From an uncultured Hungatella sp. (lineage in GTDB: Bacteria > Bacillota > Clostridia > Lachnospirales > Lachnospiraceae), in contig CAJUPQ010000125.1 in the NCBI GenBank assembly GCA_910588505.1, positions 1 through 5,533 on the forward strand: a stretch of 5,533 bases of DNA. Reading direction: 5' to 3'. Each line of letters starts with the position of its first letter. Positions within the stretch are counted from its first letter, which is position 1. The notes beneath the pieces were generated by a model, which made no database searches, was not told the DNA's origin, and was given only the letters and a program-made list of their open reading frames with translations. Below are positions 5,283-5,533 of this stretch, in pieces. Both the position numbers and the translations under genes were made by a program.

Positions 5283-5533
5283 CTATGCTCCCATCTTAGG
5301 CAGCTCTCTCTCCAAAAACCGGTATAGCTCCTCCATCTCCTCATCTGTCCCTATGGTGATCCGCAGGTGATTCTCCAGCCTGGGAACGGCAAAATACCGT
5401 ACATAGATCCCCGCCCCTTTCAAATTCTCAAAGATCTCCTTTGCCGAAACCTTCTCATGGCTCACAAACAGGAAATTGGTCTTGGAATCTGTACACGAAA
5501 ACCCCATCTTCCTAAACCGCTCCTTGGCAGCCT
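5283..5533 (-). CDS. hisC: Histidinol-phosphate aminotransferase, C-terminal end (partial)
   Basis: The last 82 residues of a class I/II PLP-dependent aminotransferase run in from the right edge, starting AAKERFRKMGFSCTDS. The segments SKTNFLFV, AKEIFENL, GIYVRYF and LRITIGTDEEME are the characteristic C-terminal subdomain of HisC. The arginine in LRITIGT is the carboxylate-binding Arg of the fold, and the one in VRYF sits in the phosphate-binding region. HisC transfers the amino group of glutamate to imidazole-acetol phosphate to make histidinol phosphate in histidine biosynthesis in the cytoplasm. The gene ends at TAG 5285-5283 and heads the hisC-ytvI-GH25 run. The PLP lysine lies outside the window. 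A related HisC-like aminotransferase used elsewhere cannot be excluded from this end alone, but the match is good. Confidence 0.93.
   Translation of the reverse strand, partial: AAKERFRKMGFSCTDSKTNFLFVSHEKVSAKEIFENLKGAGIYVRYFAVPRLENHLRITIGTDEEMEELYRFLERELPKMGA

Noticed and set aside
1..5533. CRISPR array, tRNA, rRNA or transposase gene
   Set aside because: No regularly spaced repeats, no cloverleaf or rRNA-like segments, and no transposase or integrase motifs were seen on either strand.

Overview
The window suggests a spore-forming Clostridia genome of the Lachnospiraceae type. That rests on the resemblance of several translated products to gut Clostridia proteins recalled from general knowledge: a YtvI-type sporulation membrane protein, a SpoVB-like flippase remnant, a DUF6075 protein and a clostridial mobile-element type ParA/ParB. 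Base composition is moderate. The helicase and small-ORF stretch (about 2350-3200) and the spacer at 1390-1600 are visibly more AT-rich than the right-hand operon.

The right side (about 3241-5533, minus strand) is an intact, tightly packed operon. It holds the end of hisC (histidinol-phosphate aminotransferase), then 39 bases later a ytvI-type AI-2E family transporter. This overlaps in a TGATG junction with a secreted GH25-fold protein carrying one C-terminal cell-wall-binding repeat pair. All three residues expected at the GH25 active site appear changed in that protein.

The middle (about 1600-3240) is a gene graveyard. The C-terminal third of a UvrD/Rep-type helicase lies directly after the GH25 stop codon. 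It overlaps a 62-residue UPF0175-like ORF. Facing it is the C-terminal part of a SpoVB/MurJ-type lipid flippase. The two fragment sets converge on a 9-bp-stem hairpin that looks like a bidirectional terminator. Both larger fragments lack their 5' ends.

The left side (1-1290, minus strand) looks like part of a plasmid or integrative element. A DUF6075 gene is followed by parA and then the start of parB. The parA gene carries two frameshifts that put its three segments in three different frames. It also stops early, flush against parB, which suggests a deletion at the parA/parB boundary. An AT-rich spacer of about 320 bases (1288-1605) separates this block from the flippase remnant. It holds short palindromes and a 9-bp direct repeat but no gene I can support.

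Overall, a conserved chromosomal operon sits next to a decayed accessory zone built from several truncated pieces. I see no complete novel defence or mobile system. The most interesting items are the GH25 protein with a rearranged active site and the set of truncation junctions.
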